Shown here piece after piece: positions 15,922 to 25,917 of a stretch of DNA of 64,000 nt. Position numbers and translations under genes: made by a program. Source of the DNA: Chitinibacter sp. SCUT-21. Lineage in GTDB: Bacteria; Pseudomonadota; Gammaproteobacteria; Burkholderiales; Chitinibacteraceae. The stretch lies in NCBI GenBank assembly GCA_041874755.1, contig CP102611.1, positions 682,001 to 746,000 of the forward strand, in the 5' to 3' direction. The notes below the pieces were generated by a model. It searched no databases and had not been told where the DNA came from. It saw only the letters and a program-made list of their open reading frames with translations. The first letter of the stretch is position 1. The number at the start of each line of letters is the position of its first letter.

Positions 15922-18729
15922 TTACAAGGTCATTGCTTCTTCGACGAAGGCTTTGAGCTGTGCATTGTGTTTGCTCATATATCCAACCGCTGGAGAAGCC
16001 GATGAAGGACGACCAGCGAAGGTCAACACTTGCTTCGACTCCAACACCGCTTCTAGACGGTGACGAATTTGGTGCCATGCGCCTTGGTTACGCGGCTCTT
16101 CTTGAACCCACATAATTTCTTTCGCATTTGGATATTTTTGCAATTCCGCTTGCAGCTCTTCCGCTGGGAATGGATACAACTGCTCTACACGTACGATCGC
16201 GATTTCTTTCATTTCGCGCTCGGTGCGACCGGCGAGCAAATCGTAGTAAACCTGACCTGAGCAGCACACCACGCGTTTTACTTTCTTCGCATCCAATTCT
16301 TGCGCTTCGCCGATTACTGGACGGAATTCTCCGCTGGTGAAGTGCTCGATTGGGCTTGACGCGTTTTTCGCTTTCAACAAGCGCTTGCTCATAATAATGA
16401 TCAATGGCTTGCGATACGGGCGCAGCATTTGACGACGCAAAGCGTGGAACATCTGCGCAGATTCAGACAGCATCAATACTTGGACATTGTGCTCCGCGCA
16501 CAATTGCAAGTAACGCTCAACGCGCGCCGACGAGTGCTCTGGACCTTGACCATCATAACCATGCGGCAGAATCATCGTCAGACCACATAAGCGGCCCCAC
16601 TTGGTTTCGCCTGAAGTAATAAACTGGTCGATCACGACTTGCGCGCCGTTGGCAAAGTCACCGAACTGGGCTTCCCAGATCGTCAATTCTTCTGGTGCCG
16701 AACATGCGTAGCCGTATTCAAACGCCAATACCGCCTCTTCGTTCAAGATCGAGTCAATGACCAAGAAGTGGCCTTGGTTTTCCGACAAGTGTTGCAATGG
16801 CACGTAAGTACCTTGGTCCCACTTCTCACGGTTTTGATCGTGCAACACCGCGTGACGGTGATTGAACGTACCACGACCCGAGTCTTCACCCGAAATACGC
16901 ACGCCCATGCCTTCAGTCAGCAAGGTTGAGTAAGCCAAGTGCTCAGCCATACCCCAATCAACAGGCAACTCGCCGTTCACCATCAAAGAGCGCTCTTTAA
17001 TGATTTTCTCAACGTTGCCACGCAATTTGAAGTCGGCTGGGTATTGAGTGAATTTCTCAGTCAAACGAACCAGATCCGCTTGTGGAACTGAAGTCGTTAC
17101 TGGCTGACGCCAGTGTGTGCCCAAATACTTAGTCCAATCTACCGCGTATGAGCGTTTGTAGTCGGTTAGCGTGGTTTGCTCAACGTGTTCGCCACGATCA
17201 AGCGCATCACGGTAAGCCTGAATCATGCCGTCCGCTTCAGCTTGCGTTACCACACCTTGCGCGATCAATTGATCAGCGTAAATCTTGCGTGGGCCTGGGT
17301 GCTGGCTGATTTTACGGTACATCATTGGCTGCGTTACGAACGGATCATCCGCTTCGTTGTGGCCGTGTTTACGGTAGCAAACCAAGTCAATCACCACATC
17401 TTTGTGGAATTTCTGACGGTATTGCAACGCCGCTTCGGTGACCAAGCACACTGCTTCAGGATCATCACCGTTCACGTGGAAAATTGGCGCTTCAACCATT
17501 TTCGCGATATCAGTACTAAACAAGCTAGAGCGATTATCGCGAATATCCGAAGTCGTGAAACCGACTTGGTTATTGATCACCAAGTGCACCGTACCGCCAG
17601 TACCGTAACCACGAGTTTGTGACAGATTGAAAGTACCTTGGTTGGTACCCAAGCCGATGAAGGCCGAGTCACCGTGGATCAACAATGGCAATACTTGATC
17701 ACCAGTCAAATCTTTACGACGGTGTTGACGTGCGCGGACTGAGCCTTCAACCACTGGATTCACAATCTCAAGGTGAGATGGGTTAAATGCCAGCGTTAAA
17801 TGCAGTGGGCCACCTGGGGTTGGGATGTCTGAGCTGAAACCCATGTGGTACTTCACGTCACCTGAGGCCAATTGGGTGTTGTAACGGCCTTCGAATTCGC
17901 CGAACAAATCGCGTGGCTGTTTGCCCAGAATGTTCACCAGCATATTCAGACGACCACGGTGGGCCATACCGATCACGATTTCTTGTACACCAGCCGCCCC
18001 GGCTGCTTGCGCCAAGTAATCGACCGCAGGAATCATGCTATCGCCGCCTTCGAGCGAGAAGCGTTTTTGACCTACGTATTTTTTATGCAGGTATTGCTCT
18101 AGCGTTTCAGCCGCTGTTACTTGCTTCAGAATGCGTTTTTTCTGGTCAACGTTAAAGCTCGGTTGTGAGCGACGCGCTTCGAAAAACTCTTGCACCCATT
18201 TGCGCTCATCACCGTTGGTGATGTGCATGTATTCCAGACCGATATTGCCGCAATAGGTTTGCTGCAAAAAGCCCAACACTTCGGTCGGCGTCGCGCGCTC
18301 GAGCCCAACGATATTGGTGCCCAGCTTGATTGCCATATCGCTGTCAGACAGACCGTGCGATTTCGGATCGAGTTCTGGCGCAGCCACTTTATCCATGCGT
18401 TGCAGTGGATCGAGCTTCGCGCTGCGGCTACCCATAATGCGGTAGGCAGAAATCAAACGAAGTAAGTTAACTTGACGCTCAGTTGCAGCCTCATCGACTA
18501 CACCAACTGCACGTACTGATTGCTTGGCCAATTGGCGGAATGATTCTTCAATCGGTGCACGCACTACATCACGCGCTACCGCGCCTGGTGTTTGCTGCAA
18601 CTGATCGAAGTAGCTACGCCATTGCGCATCTATTGAAGACGCATCAATCAGATATTGTTCGTAGAGCTCTTCTACAAACGGAGCATTCCCGCCAAACAGC
18701 TGAGAATTATTTTGGAATTCTTTCATCAT
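15922..18729 (-). CDS. sucA: 2-oxoglutarate dehydrogenase E1
   Basis: A 935-residue thiamine-diphosphate enzyme that decarboxylates 2-oxoglutarate and succinylates the E2 lipoyl arm. The N-terminal E2-binding segment (NNSQLFGGNAPFVEELYEQY) is typical, followed by the ThDP core (GMAHRGRLNMLVNILG; HGDSAFIGLGTNQGTFNLS) and the transketolase-like C-terminal half (ISGEDSGRGTFNHRHAVLHD). The first of two adjacent ATGs (18729) gives the family N-terminus; an in-frame start at 18792 adds 21 atypical residues. It lies between gltA and sucB. Confidence 0.96.
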   Translation of the reverse strand: MMKEFQNNSQLFGGNAPFVEELYEQYLIDASSIDAQWRSYFDQLQQTPGAVARDVVRAPIEESFRQLAKQSVRAVGVVDEAATERQVNLLRLISAYRIMGSRSAKLDPLQRMDKVAAPELDPKSHGLSDSDMAIKLGTNIVGLERATPTEVLGFLQQTYCGNIGLEYMHITNGDERKWVQEFFEARRSQPSFNVDQKKRILKQVTAAETLEQYLHKKYVGQKRFSLEGGDSMIPAVDYLAQAAGAAGVQEIVIGMAHRGRLNMLVNILGKQPRDLFGEFEGRYNTQLASGDVKYHMGFSSDIPTPGGPLHLTLAFNPSHLEIVNPVVEGSVRARQHRRKDLTGDQVLPLLIHGDSAFIGLGTNQGTFNLSQTRGYGTGGTVHLVINNQVGFTTSDIRDNRSSLFSTDIAKMVEAPIFHVNGDDPEAVCLVTEAALQYRQKFHKDVVIDLVCYRKHGHNEADDPFVTQPMMYRKISQHPGPRKIYADQLIAQGVVTQAEADGMIQAYRDALDRGEHVEQTTLTDYKRSYAVDWTKYLGTHWRQPVTTSVPQADLVRLTEKFTQYPADFKLRGNVEKIIKERSLMVNGELPVDWGMAEHLAYSTLLTEGMGVRISGEDSGRGTFNHRHAVLHDQNREKWDQGTYVPLQHLSENQGHFLVIDSILNEEAVLAFEYGYACSAPEELTIWEAQFGDFANGAQVVIDQFITSGETKWGRLCGLTMILPHGYDGQGPEHSSARVERYLQLCAEHNVQVLMLSESAQMFHALRRQMLRPYRKPLIIIMSKRLLKAKNASSPIEHFTSGEFRPVIGEAQELDAKKVKRVVCCSGQVYYDLLAGRTEREMKEIAIVRVEQLYPFPAEELQAELQKYPNAKEIMWVQEEPRNQGAWHQIRHRLEAVLESKQVLTFAGRPSSASPAVGYMSKHNAQLKAFVEEAMTL

Positions 18730-18805
18730 TGCCGTGTATCCATTTTTTTCCGCCTTGCTTGCAAGCTGATGCCCTAGAGCAAAAGACAACAAGGCCGGTC
18801 AATGT

Positions 18806-18838
18806 TGCTACGCCCTCGTCTAAACAAGGGCGTTAGCA
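18806..18838. repeat. Hairpin in the gltA-sucA gap
   Basis: TGCTA-CGCCCT (18806-18816) pairs with AGGGCG-TTAGCA (18827-18838) with a one-base bulge. It lies directly after the gltA stop on the minus strand and has no T-run. Confidence 0.55.
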
Positions 18839-18847
18839 GTGCGGGAA

Positions 18848-20134
18848 TTAACCGCGTTTGTCCATTGGTACGTAATCGCGTTTTTCCGCGCCAGTGTATT
18901 GCTGACGTGGGCGACCGATCTTCATGCCTGGGTCAGAAATCATTTCGTTCCAGTGGCTGATCCAGCCCACAGTACGCGCCAGCGCGAAGATCACGGTGAA
19001 CATTGGTACTGGGATACCCAAGGCTGATTGAACGATACCAGAGTAGAAGTCAACGTTTGGATACAGTTTGCGTGATACGAAGTATTCGTCTTCCAACGCG
19101 ATTTTTTCTAACTCCATCGCCAATTTGAATTTCGGATCGTCTTGCAGACCGAGTTCATTCAATACTTCGTGGCAAATACGACGCATTACATTGGCGCGTG
19201 GATCCATGTTTTTGTAAACGCGGTGACCGAAGCCCATCAGTTTGTGTGTTTTTGCTTTCACGCCTTCCATGAACGCAGGCACGGCTTCAACTGAGCCGAT
19301 TTCGTCCAGCATCAACAATACCGCTTCGTTCGCGCCACCGTGCGATGGGCCCCACAGACAAGCGATACCGGCAGCAATACAAGCGAATGGGTTCGCGCCA
19401 GAAGAACCAGCCAGACGTACAGTTGACGTTGACGCATTTTGCTCGTGGTCAGCGTGCAAGGTAAAGATCACGTCCAGTGCGCGTACCAATACTGGATTTG
19501 GCTCGTATGGCTCGCATGGCGTAGAGAACATCATGTGCATGAAGTTCGCGGTGTAGCTCAAATCGTTACGTGGGTAAACGAATGGCAGACCTTGGTTGTA
19601 GCGGTAGCACATTGCGGCAATCGTTGGGATCTTAGAGATCAGACGGAACATCGCCACTTTGCGGTGTTCTGGATTGCTGATATCCAAGCTGTCTTGGTAG
19701 AACGCCGACAAGGCACCCACCACCCCCACCATCATCGCCATTGGATGTGAGTCACGACGGAAGCCTTTGAAGAACGCAGTCAATTGCTCGTGAACCATCG
19801 TGTGGCTCATCACCGTTTTTTCGAATGCGGCTTTCTGCTCAGCAGTTGGTAATTCACCGTTGATCAACAGGTAGCAAACTTCGAGGTAATCAGCTTCTTC
19901 AGCCAATTGCTCGATAGGGTAACCACGATAGTACAGCTGACCCAAATCACCATCGATGAAAGTGATTTTTGATTCGCAGCTAGACGTTGCCAAAAAGCCA
20001 GGGTCAAAAGTAAACATGCCAGTTTTAGAAAAACTGCGGATGTCGACTACATCTGGACCCAAGGTAGATTTCAAAACAGGCATTTCCAGCGTGTTCTGGC
20101 CATCGTTATAAGTCAGTGTGACTTTCTTTTCCAT
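18848..20134 (-). CDS. gltA: Citrate synthase
   Basis: A 428-residue type II (hexameric-type, NADH-sensitive family) citrate synthase condensing oxaloacetate and acetyl-CoA. Visible motifs are [38 protein letters not shown] and the catalytic [14 protein letters not shown]. The ATG at 20134 follows AGGAGC; a longer frame reaching 20239 runs into sdhE and is not used. It starts 13 bases after the sdhE stop, so translation is probably coupled. Confidence 0.97.
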   Translation of the reverse strand: MEKKVTLTYNDGQNTLEMPVLKSTLGPDVVDIRSFSKTGMFTFDPGFLATSSCESKITFIDGDLGQLYYRGYPIEQLAEEADYLEVCYLLINGELPTAEQKAAFEKTVMSHTMVHEQLTAFFKGFRRDSHPMAMMVGVVGALSAFYQDSLDISNPEHRKVAMFRLISKIPTIAAMCYRYNQGLPFVYPRNDLSYTANFMHMMFSTPCEPYEPNPVLVRALDVIFTLHADHEQNASTSTVRLAGSSGANPFACIAAGIACLWGPSHGGANEAVLLMLDEIGSVEAVPAFMEGVKAKTHKLMGFGHRVYKNMDPRANVMRRICHEVLNELGLQDDPKFKLAMELEKIALEDEYFVSRKLYPNVDFYSGIVQSALGIPVPMFTVIFALARTVGWISHWNEMISDPGMKIGRPRQQYTGAEKRDYVPMDKRG

Positions 20135-20147
20135 CGTGTTGCTCCTG

Positions 20148-20456
20148 TTAAAGCGCTCTAGTAATGCGCTCGGCATCGCCGGCTGCGTTATTGTTTGCTG
20201 CGTCATGACTAGCTGCATTGGCCGCAGCAATCCGCGCAATCATCACGGCAAGTTCTGGGTCTGGGCAGACCGATTTACCGTTGACGTACTCTAAAAAATC
20301 CCAATCTGGCAGCATTAAAATTTGCTCGTACACTGCCAGCTCAGTTGCGTTCAATGTGGGTAGAACATCGGTCACAAATCGCTCAAGTTGCAAATCAAGC
20401 TCAAGCAAGCCGCGCCGTGAACGCCAGATGATGCGTTTGAGTTCTACTTCATCCAT
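20148..20456 (-). CDS. sdhE: Succinate dehydrogenase flavinylation/assembly factor SdhE
   Basis: A 102-residue DUF339-family helical protein that helps attach FAD covalently to SdhA. The conserved [14 protein letters not shown] segment contains the RGxxE motif. The ATG at 20456 follows GAGGTG; the upstream in-frame start at 20468 is not favoured. The tail after about residue 80 is Ala/Asn-rich ([11 protein letters not shown]) and longer than in the common 80-95 residue proteins. It lies between sdhB and gltA, the standard betaproteobacterial location. Confidence 0.93.
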   Translation of the reverse strand: MDEVELKRIIWRSRRGLLELDLQLERFVTDVLPTLNATELAVYEQILMLPDWDFLEYVNGKSVCPDPELAVMIARIAAANAASHDAANNNAAGDAERITRAL

Positions 20457-20478
20457 CGTGCACCTCACATGAGTATTG

Positions 20479-20519
20479 CCCTGTAGATCAACACCAAATT
20501 GACCTACAGGGATATACCC
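20479..20519. repeat. Hairpin with GGGTAT-type end in the sdhB-sdhE gap
   Basis: CCCTGTAG-A-TCAA (20479-20491) pairs with TTGA-C-CTACAGGG (20499-20511) with one mismatch; ATATACCC follows. Its reverse complement starts GGGTATATCCCTGTAGG, matching the other palindromes in this window. Confidence 0.6.
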
Positions 20520-20521
20520 AA

Positions 20522-21235
20522 TTAGCTAATACGTTTCACCATCAGATCTTTGATCTTACCGATGGCTTTAGTTGGATTGAGCTCTTTCGGGCACACATCC
20601 ACACAGTTCATGATGCTGTGGCAACGGAACAAGCGGTATGGATCTTCCAAATCATCCAAACGCTGGCTCGTTGCTTCATCACGTGTATCGGCAATAAAGC
20701 GGTAAGCTGCCAACAAACCAGCCGGGCCGACAAACTTGTCTGGGTTCCACCAGAATGATGGGCACGACGTTGAACAGCATGCGCACAAGATACATTCGTA
20801 CAAGCCATCAAGCTCTTTACGATCTTCTTGGCTTTGCAGACGTTCACGATCCGGCGCTGGGCTGTCGTTGATCACGTAGGGTTTGATCGAGTGATATTGC
20901 TTGAAGAACTGCGTCATATCGACGATCAAGTCGCGGATTACTGGCAAACCTGGCAATGGGCGCACTTCGATTGGCTGCTTGAGCGTATCGATGTCGGTAA
21001 TACAGGCCAGACCATTTTTGCCATTGATATTCATCGCATCCGAGCCACACACGCCTTCACGGCATGAACGACGGAAAGACAGTGATTCATCAACGACTTT
21101 CAGCTTAACTAAGGCATCGAGCAATTTGCGTTCAGTCGTGGTGTCGACTTCAACGCTGATGTCTTGCATATACGGTTTAGCGTCTTTATCAGGATCGTAG
21201 CGATAAACACGGAATTGGACGGTTTGAGTAGCCAT
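20522..21235 (-). CDS. sdhB: Succinate dehydrogenase iron-sulfur subunit
   Basis: A 237-residue subunit with three Fe-S clusters. The 2Fe-2S ligands are in SCREGVCGSDAMNI, and the 4Fe-4S and 3Fe-4S ligands are in CILCACCSTSCPSF and CHSIMNCVDVCPKELNP. It carries electrons from SdhA FADH2 to ubiquinone at the SdhCD membrane anchor. GAGGAT precedes the ATG, 11 bases after the sdhA stop. Confidence 0.97.
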   Translation of the reverse strand: MATQTVQFRVYRYDPDKDAKPYMQDISVEVDTTTERKLLDALVKLKVVDESLSFRRSCREGVCGSDAMNINGKNGLACITDIDTLKQPIEVRPLPGLPVIRDLIVDMTQFFKQYHSIKPYVINDSPAPDRERLQSQEDRKELDGLYECILCACCSTSCPSFWWNPDKFVGPAGLLAAYRFIADTRDEATSQRLDDLEDPYRLFRCHSIMNCVDVCPKELNPTKAIGKIKDLMVKRIS

Positions 21236-21246
21236 AATCGATCCTC

Positions 21247-23025
21247 TTAGTACGAACGCGTTTTGAGCGCGATCGTGTCAACAGTCAACGGTTTCATATT
21301 GACTGGTTTGTATTCAAGTTTGTTACCTTCACGATGCCACAGCGTGTGTTTCAGCCAGTTTGCATCGTCACGACCATTTGGATTCGCTGGTGTGTCTTCC
21401 GCGTCATCACGCACGTGCGCGCCGCGTGATTCTTTACGCGCTTCAGCGGAGATCATAGTTGCCTTCGCCACTTCGATCAGGTTTTCCAACTCCAGCGCTT
21501 CAAGACGCGCAGTGTTGAAGGTTTTTGATTTGTCGGCAATCACGGTGTTTTTCACCATTTGCTCAACTTCAAGAATCTTCGTCACGCCTTGCTGCAACAT
21601 GTCGTTAAAGCGGAATACGCCACAGTGCGCTTGCATGGTGCGCTGCATCGCCAAACGCGCTTCGTTCACGTTGGTGCCTTCTTTCTGGTTATCCAGACGG
21701 GCTACACGAGCTACAGAGCGCTCAACGTCTTGCATCGCCAACTCTGGCAAATCTTTTGGCGCCGACTTGATGTAGTCGATCATGCTGTTGCCCGATGATT
21801 TGCCGAATACCAGCAAGTCGAGCAATGAGTTAGTACCCAAGCGATTCGCGCCGTGTACTGATGCGCATGCGCACTCACCTGCGGCGTAGAAACCTTGTAC
21901 GACGTTGTCGTTTACTACCACTTCACCTTTGTAGTTGGTCGGAATACCGCCCATTTGGTAGTGGCAAGTTGGCACCACAGGAATTGGCGCTTTGATTGGG
22001 TCTACACCGGCAAACTTGATCGAAATTTCGCGAATGCCTGGCAATTTCGACATAATCACTTCAGGATCGAGGTGAGTAATATCGAGCAATACGTGGTCTT
22101 TGTTCGGACCACAGCCACGGCCTTCGTTAATCTCGGTCACCATCGCACGCGAAACCACGTCACGTGACGCCAAGTCTTTGGCATTTGGCGCATAACGTTC
22201 CATGAAACGCTCGCCTTGCGAGTTACGCAAGATACCGCCTTCACCACGCACGCCTTCGGTAATCAATACGCCTGCGCCAGCAACACCTGTTGGGTGAAAT
22301 TGCCAGAACTCCATGTCTTCCAGTGGAATGCCTGCACGCGCAGCCATACCCAAGCCATCACCCGTATTAATGAACGCATTGGTAGACGAAGAGAAAATAC
22401 GACCCGCGCCGCCAGTTGCAAACAAGGTGGCTTTGGCTTGGAAAATTACGACTTCAGATGTTTCCATCTCCATCGCGACCACGCCTTGCACATTACCGTG
22501 TTCGTCACGAATCAGGTCTAGCGCCATCCATTCAACGAAGAATTGCGTGTTAGCGCGGACATTGCGTTGGTAAAGAGCGTGCAACATTGCGTGACCAGTA
22601 CGGTCAGCGGCAGCACAGGCACGGCGAACTGGTTTTTCACCAAAGTTGCTCATGTGACCGCCAAATGGTCGCTGGTAGATCGTACCGTCTGAGTTACGGT
22701 CAAACGGCATACCAAAATGTTCAAGCTCGATTACGACGTTCGGCGCTTCACGGCACATAAATTCGATCGCGTCTTGGTCACCCAACCAATCCGAACCTTT
22801 TACCGTGTCGTACATATGCCAGTGCCAATGATCTGGCTCTGAGTTACCCAAAGAAGCTGAAACGCCACCTTGCGCTGCAACCGTGTGCGAACGAGTTGGG
22901 AATACTTTCGACAAAACGGCAGTTTTCATACCCGCTTCAGAGAGTTGCAATGCGGCGCGCAAACCGGCACCACCCGCGCCAACGATAATGGCGTCAAACT
23001 TGCGAACTGGAATTGACTTGGTCAT
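21247..23025 (-). CDS. sdhA: Succinate dehydrogenase flavoprotein subunit
   Basis: A 592-residue flavoprotein oxidising succinate to fumarate. It shows the FAD motif [18 protein letters not shown], the [16 protein letters not shown] region containing the FAD-linked histidine, and the catalytic area [20 protein letters not shown]. The ATG at 23025 overlaps the sdhD stop (ATGA), showing translational coupling; the longer frame to 23037 is ignored. Length is normal. Confidence 0.97.
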   Translation of the reverse strand: MTKSIPVRKFDAIIVGAGGAGLRAALQLSEAGMKTAVLSKVFPTRSHTVAAQGGVSASLGNSEPDHWHWHMYDTVKGSDWLGDQDAIEFMCREAPNVVIELEHFGMPFDRNSDGTIYQRPFGGHMSNFGEKPVRRACAAADRTGHAMLHALYQRNVRANTQFFVEWMALDLIRDEHGNVQGVVAMEMETSEVVIFQAKATLFATGGAGRIFSSSTNAFINTGDGLGMAARAGIPLEDMEFWQFHPTGVAGAGVLITEGVRGEGGILRNSQGERFMERYAPNAKDLASRDVVSRAMVTEINEGRGCGPNKDHVLLDITHLDPEVIMSKLPGIREISIKFAGVDPIKAPIPVVPTCHYQMGGIPTNYKGEVVVNDNVVQGFYAAGECACASVHGANRLGTNSLLDLLVFGKSSGNSMIDYIKSAPKDLPELAMQDVERSVARVARLDNQKEGTNVNEARLAMQRTMQAHCGVFRFNDMLQQGVTKILEVEQMVKNTVIADKSKTFNTARLEALELENLIEVAKATMISAEARKESRGAHVRDDAEDTPANPNGRDDANWLKHTLWHREGNKLEYKPVNMKPLTVDTIALKTRSY

Positions 23026-23372
23026 GCAACACCCCACACTACTTTAACCATATAAACCAAGCTACCGATCAACCACAGCAGCGTCAGAACGTGCATCGTC
23101 AAGCGAACGCCAACGTGCTGGATGTAATCCATCCAAATATCGCGCACACCAACCCACGCGTGCCACAGCAAGGCGGTGATGGAAACGGTAGTTACTACCT
23201 TCACCCACGTACAGGAGAACAACTCTTTCCAAGCATCGTACGAAGCGCCATTCGCGCACAAAATAAATGCCACGACACCAATGGTGTAGGCCAACATAAT
23301 GACGGCGGTAACACGCTGCACCAACCAATCGCGCAAACCATAGTGCGCGCCAACCACATGACGTTTTACCAT
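23022..23372 (-). CDS. sdhD: Succinate dehydrogenase membrane anchor SdhD
   Basis: A 116-residue membrane anchor with three hydrophobic segments and the family N-terminal motif [16 protein letters not shown]. With SdhC it binds haem b and ubiquinone. It overlaps sdhC by seven bases at its start and sdhA by four at its end. Confidence 0.94.
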   Translation of the reverse strand: MVKRHVVGAHYGLRDWLVQRVTAVIMLAYTIGVVAFILCANGASYDAWKELFSCTWVKVVTTVSITALLWHAWVGVRDIWMDYIQHVGVRLTMHVLTLLWLIGSLVYMVKVVWGVA

Positions 23373-23740
23373 GTCATCACCCCAATAATTGCCGTCAAAC
23401 TCAAGCTCACAGCCAGAACGATTTTGGCGGTCAAGCGAGCAGTTTTCAGATCGGTGCCTTTATGAATATCCAAGAACAGGAAACGAGTACCAGCACAGGC
23501 GTGGTGCAAATAAGCCCACAGCACAGCGAGCAGGAATAATTTGGTGACGGGATGAGCGACACATTCTTTGAACGCAGCAAAGCGATCAGCAGAAGACAAA
23601 GTGCCTTCCAATGCATACAACATGAACGGGATTGCCGCGAACATCAATGCACCACTAATCCGGTGCAAGATGGACACAATCCCTGGCAATGGCAAACGAA
23701 TCTGCCATAGCGCAAGGTGCTTGGGGCGTGCTTTTTGCAT
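23366..23740 (-). CDS. sdhC: Succinate dehydrogenase cytochrome b556 subunit SdhC
   Basis: A 124-residue membrane anchor with three hydrophobic segments. The motif SILHRISGALMF is the family signature, and the histidines in YLHHACAGTRFLFLD include the likely haem ligand. AGGAAT precedes the ATG at 23740. It is the first structural gene of the TCA block; the 97-base gap to the GntR gene includes CAAGCTGA/TCAGCTTG (23788-23817), a possible hairpin or operator. Confidence 0.95.
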   Translation of the reverse strand: MQKARPKHLALWQIRLPLPGIVSILHRISGALMFAAIPFMLYALEGTLSSADRFAAFKECVAHPVTKLFLLAVLWAYLHHACAGTRFLFLDIHKGTDLKTARLTAKIVLAVSLSLTAIIGVMTW

Positions 23741-23787
23741 ACGCTCTATTCCTCTGTATTTACCAAACGAAGTTTTACTACTTTTAA

Positions 23788-23817
23788 CAAGCTGACCTAA
23801 ATCAATACATCAGCTTG
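23788..23817. promoter_or_regulatory. Inverted repeat upstream of sdhC
   Basis: CAAGCTGA and TCAGCTTG form a perfect 8-base inverted repeat with a 14-base spacer between the regulator gene and sdhC. It could be the weak end of the regulator transcript or an operator; there is no T-run. It does not resemble the 24600-24613 palindrome. Confidence 0.35.
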
Positions 23818-23837
23818 AGAAACCTGACACAATCAGC

Positions 23838-24575
23838 TTAAGTCGCCAAAGATGGCTCAAATGCCAATTCTTCTGTTTTAAGCCAAGCCACACTCCATAC
23901 CTGCGGCTTACCCGAAAAATCTTTTGCCAAACGCACTAGCTGCAGCAAAGGTTCATTTACTTCAACCTGCAACAACCTAGCCTCAGCCGAACCCGCACTC
24001 ACTGCGCGGTAACGAGTTTCCCCGTCCTGCAGGCGCACACCAAAATCGCGCCAACACAACTCTCTTAAATTACCTTTTAACTCACGAATTCGGCGCATTT
24101 CCAAATCTGGAAAATTAGCCTCAGGCAACAGCAACTCTTCCAAACCAATCACCTGCCCTGAGACACGCAACAGACGTCGCACTTGCCACAACGCAGCACC
24201 GCGACGCAAACCTAAAATCTCGGCCAACTGCTCACCCGCATGAATACGAACACAGCCGAGCAACTCAATTTTTGGTGCTTCACCCTTAGGGTCGGTCAAC
24301 AAAGCAAAACGACCGCGCATCAAAAAATCGCTCATACCAGCCACAAAAGTACCCACACCTTGGCGTCGATACAACACTGACTCTGCAACCAAAGCATCAA
24401 GCGCCTTGCGCACCGTACCTTGACTTACGCCAAATCGGTGACTCAATTCGACTTCACTCGGTAAACTTTCGTCTTCCTGCCATTCACCAGCCTCAACCGC
24501 TGCCAATACTTCGCGAATCACTTGTTTATATAAAGGTTGGGCGGCTAATTTTTTCATGCATGCACTTTTTATCAT
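23838..24575 (-). CDS. GntR family regulator with UTRA domain (HutC type)
   Basis: A 245-residue regulator. The N-terminal winged helix (about residues 10-75; LPSEVELSHRFGVSQGTVRKALDAL is split here as SEVELSHRFG and SQGTVRKALD) is followed by a UTRA ligand domain (about 95-240). The start may be 24575 or 24557; neither has a clear ribosome site. It lies upstream of sdhC on the same strand and divergent from mdh, an arrangement seen in other betaproteobacteria, so control of TCA genes by a small-molecule effector is likely. The ligand is unknown. Confidence 0.88.
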   Translation of the reverse strand: MIKSACMKKLAAQPLYKQVIREVLAAVEAGEWQEDESLPSEVELSHRFGVSQGTVRKALDALVAESVLYRRQGVGTFVAGMSDFLMRGRFALLTDPKGEAPKIELLGCVRIHAGEQLAEILGLRRGAALWQVRRLLRVSGQVIGLEELLLPEANFPDLEMRRIRELKGNLRELCWRDFGVRLQDGETRYRAVSAGSAEARLLQVEVNEPLLQLVRLAKDFSGKPQVWSVAWLKTEELAFEPSLAT

Positions 24576-24599
24576 GTTGTCGAGGCAGAGTCTACTACA

Positions 24600-24613
24600 G
24601 TCTTATATAAGAC
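24600..24613. promoter_or_regulatory. Perfect palindrome between the GntR gene and mdh
   Basis: GTCTTATATAAGAC is a perfect 14-base palindrome 25 bases upstream of the regulator start. Its GT...AC symmetric form fits HutC-type GntR operators, so autoregulation and control of divergent mdh is a fair guess. Confidence 0.45.
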
Positions 24614-24793
24614 AAAAGATACATTACATTTTATCCAGTAAAACCGTCACTTTTTTCCAAAAAAAGCTACAGCGTGATAAACTCACCTTGCTAAACATCA
24701 AAGCCTTGTTGCTTAAGTTGTGCAATCAACTGCACATCCAACCCAATTTTTGTTGTCGCCGGCGTATTTGCCGCTACTCGGAGTCGTTTACAA

Positions 24794-25774
24794 ATGAAAA
24801 AACCTGTTCGCGTTGCCGTAACTGGTGCTGCTGGTCAAATTGGCTACAGCCTTCTATTCCGTATTGCTTCTGGCGCGATGCTCGGCCCAGATCAACCTGT
24901 AATCTTGCAATTGCTCGATATCACACCATCATTGCCAGCACTGAATGGCGTGGTAATGGAATTGGATGACTGCGCATTCCCATTACTGCAAGGCATTATT
25001 CAAAGTGACGATCCAGAAGTCGCCTTCAAAGATGCCGACATCGCTCTGCTCGTTGGCGCACGCCCACGTGGCCCAGGCATGGAGCGTAAAGACCTGCTCG
25101 AAGCTAACGGCGCAATCTTCACGACGCAAGGTAAAGCACTGAACAAAGTAGCGAGCCGTGACGTTAAAGTATTGGTAGTCGGCAACCCAGCTAATACCAA
25201 CGCTTACATCGCAATGAAAAACGCACCGGATCTGAATCCAGCGAACTTCACTGCCATGATGCGCTTAGACCACAACCGCGCTCTGACGCAAATCGCTCAG
25301 AAAACTGGCTCTGCAGTTACTGACGTAACGAAAATGATCATCTGGGGCAACCACTCAGCCACGCAATATCCAGACCTGTTCCACGCTGAAGTGAAAGGCC
25401 AAAACGCAGCCAACTTGATCAACGATCAAAAATGGCTCGAAACTGAATTCATCCCAACCGTGCAACAACGTGGCGCAGCAATTATTAAAGCACGCGGCTT
25501 GTCTTCAGCAGCTTCTGCTGCGAATGCAGCGATCGACCACATCCGTAACTGGGTACTGGGCACTCCGGAAGGCGATTGGGTAACAATGGGCGTTCCTGCG
25601 AACGGCGAATACGGTTACGAAGACCTGATCTACGGCTACCCCGTAACTTGTAAAGATGGCCAATACACCATCATCCAAGGCCTCGAAATCAGTGAATTCA
25701 GCCGCGCACGTATGGATGCAACGGCAAAAGAATTGTCTGAAGAGCGTGATGCAGTAAAACACTTGCTCGGCTAA
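24794..25774 (+). CDS. mdh: Malate dehydrogenase
   Basis: A 326-residue NAD-dependent enzyme interconverting malate and oxaloacetate. It belongs to the cytosolic-type family ([17 protein letters not shown] at the N-terminus). The substrate arginines lie in [14 protein letters not shown] and MMRLDHNRA, and the catalytic His is in [16 protein letters not shown] precedes the ATG by nine bases. It is divergent from the GntR gene and the sdh-suc block and ends at a terminator. Confidence 0.97.
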   Translation: MKKPVRVAVTGAAGQIGYSLLFRIASGAMLGPDQPVILQLLDITPSLPALNGVVMELDDCAFPLLQGIIQSDDPEVAFKDADIALLVGARPRGPGMERKDLLEANGAIFTTQGKALNKVASRDVKVLVVGNPANTNAYIAMKNAPDLNPANFTAMMRLDHNRALTQIAQKTGSAVTDVTKMIIWGNHSATQYPDLFHAEVKGQNAANLINDQKWLETEFIPTVQQRGAAIIKARGLSSAASAANAAIDHIRNWVLGTPEGDWVTMGVPANGEYGYEDLIYGYPVTCKDGQYTIIQGLEISEFSRARMDATAKELSEERDAVKHLLG

Positions 25775-25790
25775 TTTTTTAGCTCGAAAA

Positions 25791-25816
25791 AAAGCCCATC
25801 CTTGGATGGGCTTTTT
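25791..25816 (+). terminator. Terminator after mdh
   Basis: AAAGCCCATCC and GGATGGGCTTT form an 11-base stem around TT and are followed by TT and AAAT. Confidence 0.85.
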
Positions 25817-25820
25817 AAAT

Positions 25821-25869
25821 AGGTATATCTATCAAAGCTTGAATTGATAGTACATTCCAACATATACCC
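25821..25869. repeat. Possible GGGTAT-ended inverted repeat
   Basis: AGGTATAT at the left and ATATACCC at the right enclose the perfect inverted repeat CTATCAA/TTGATAG. It lies between the mdh and phasin terminators and is a weak member of the palindrome family. Confidence 0.3.
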
Positions 25870-25870
25870 A

Positions 25871-25903
25871 ATAAAAAACCACGCCAAGGCGTGGTTTTTT
25901 ATT
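25871..25903. terminator. Terminator after the phasin gene
   Basis: AATAAAAAACCACGCC and GGCGTGGTTTTTTATT form a long, symmetric stem around AA. The T-run on the minus strand serves the phasin gene; the plus strand also has one. Confidence 0.88.
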
Positions 25904-25917
25904 GGCAAGAAATCAAA

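Noticed and set aside
21263..21775. 170-residue frame opposite sdhA
   Set aside because: Antisense shadow of a well-supported gene; no ribosome site and no recognisable features.
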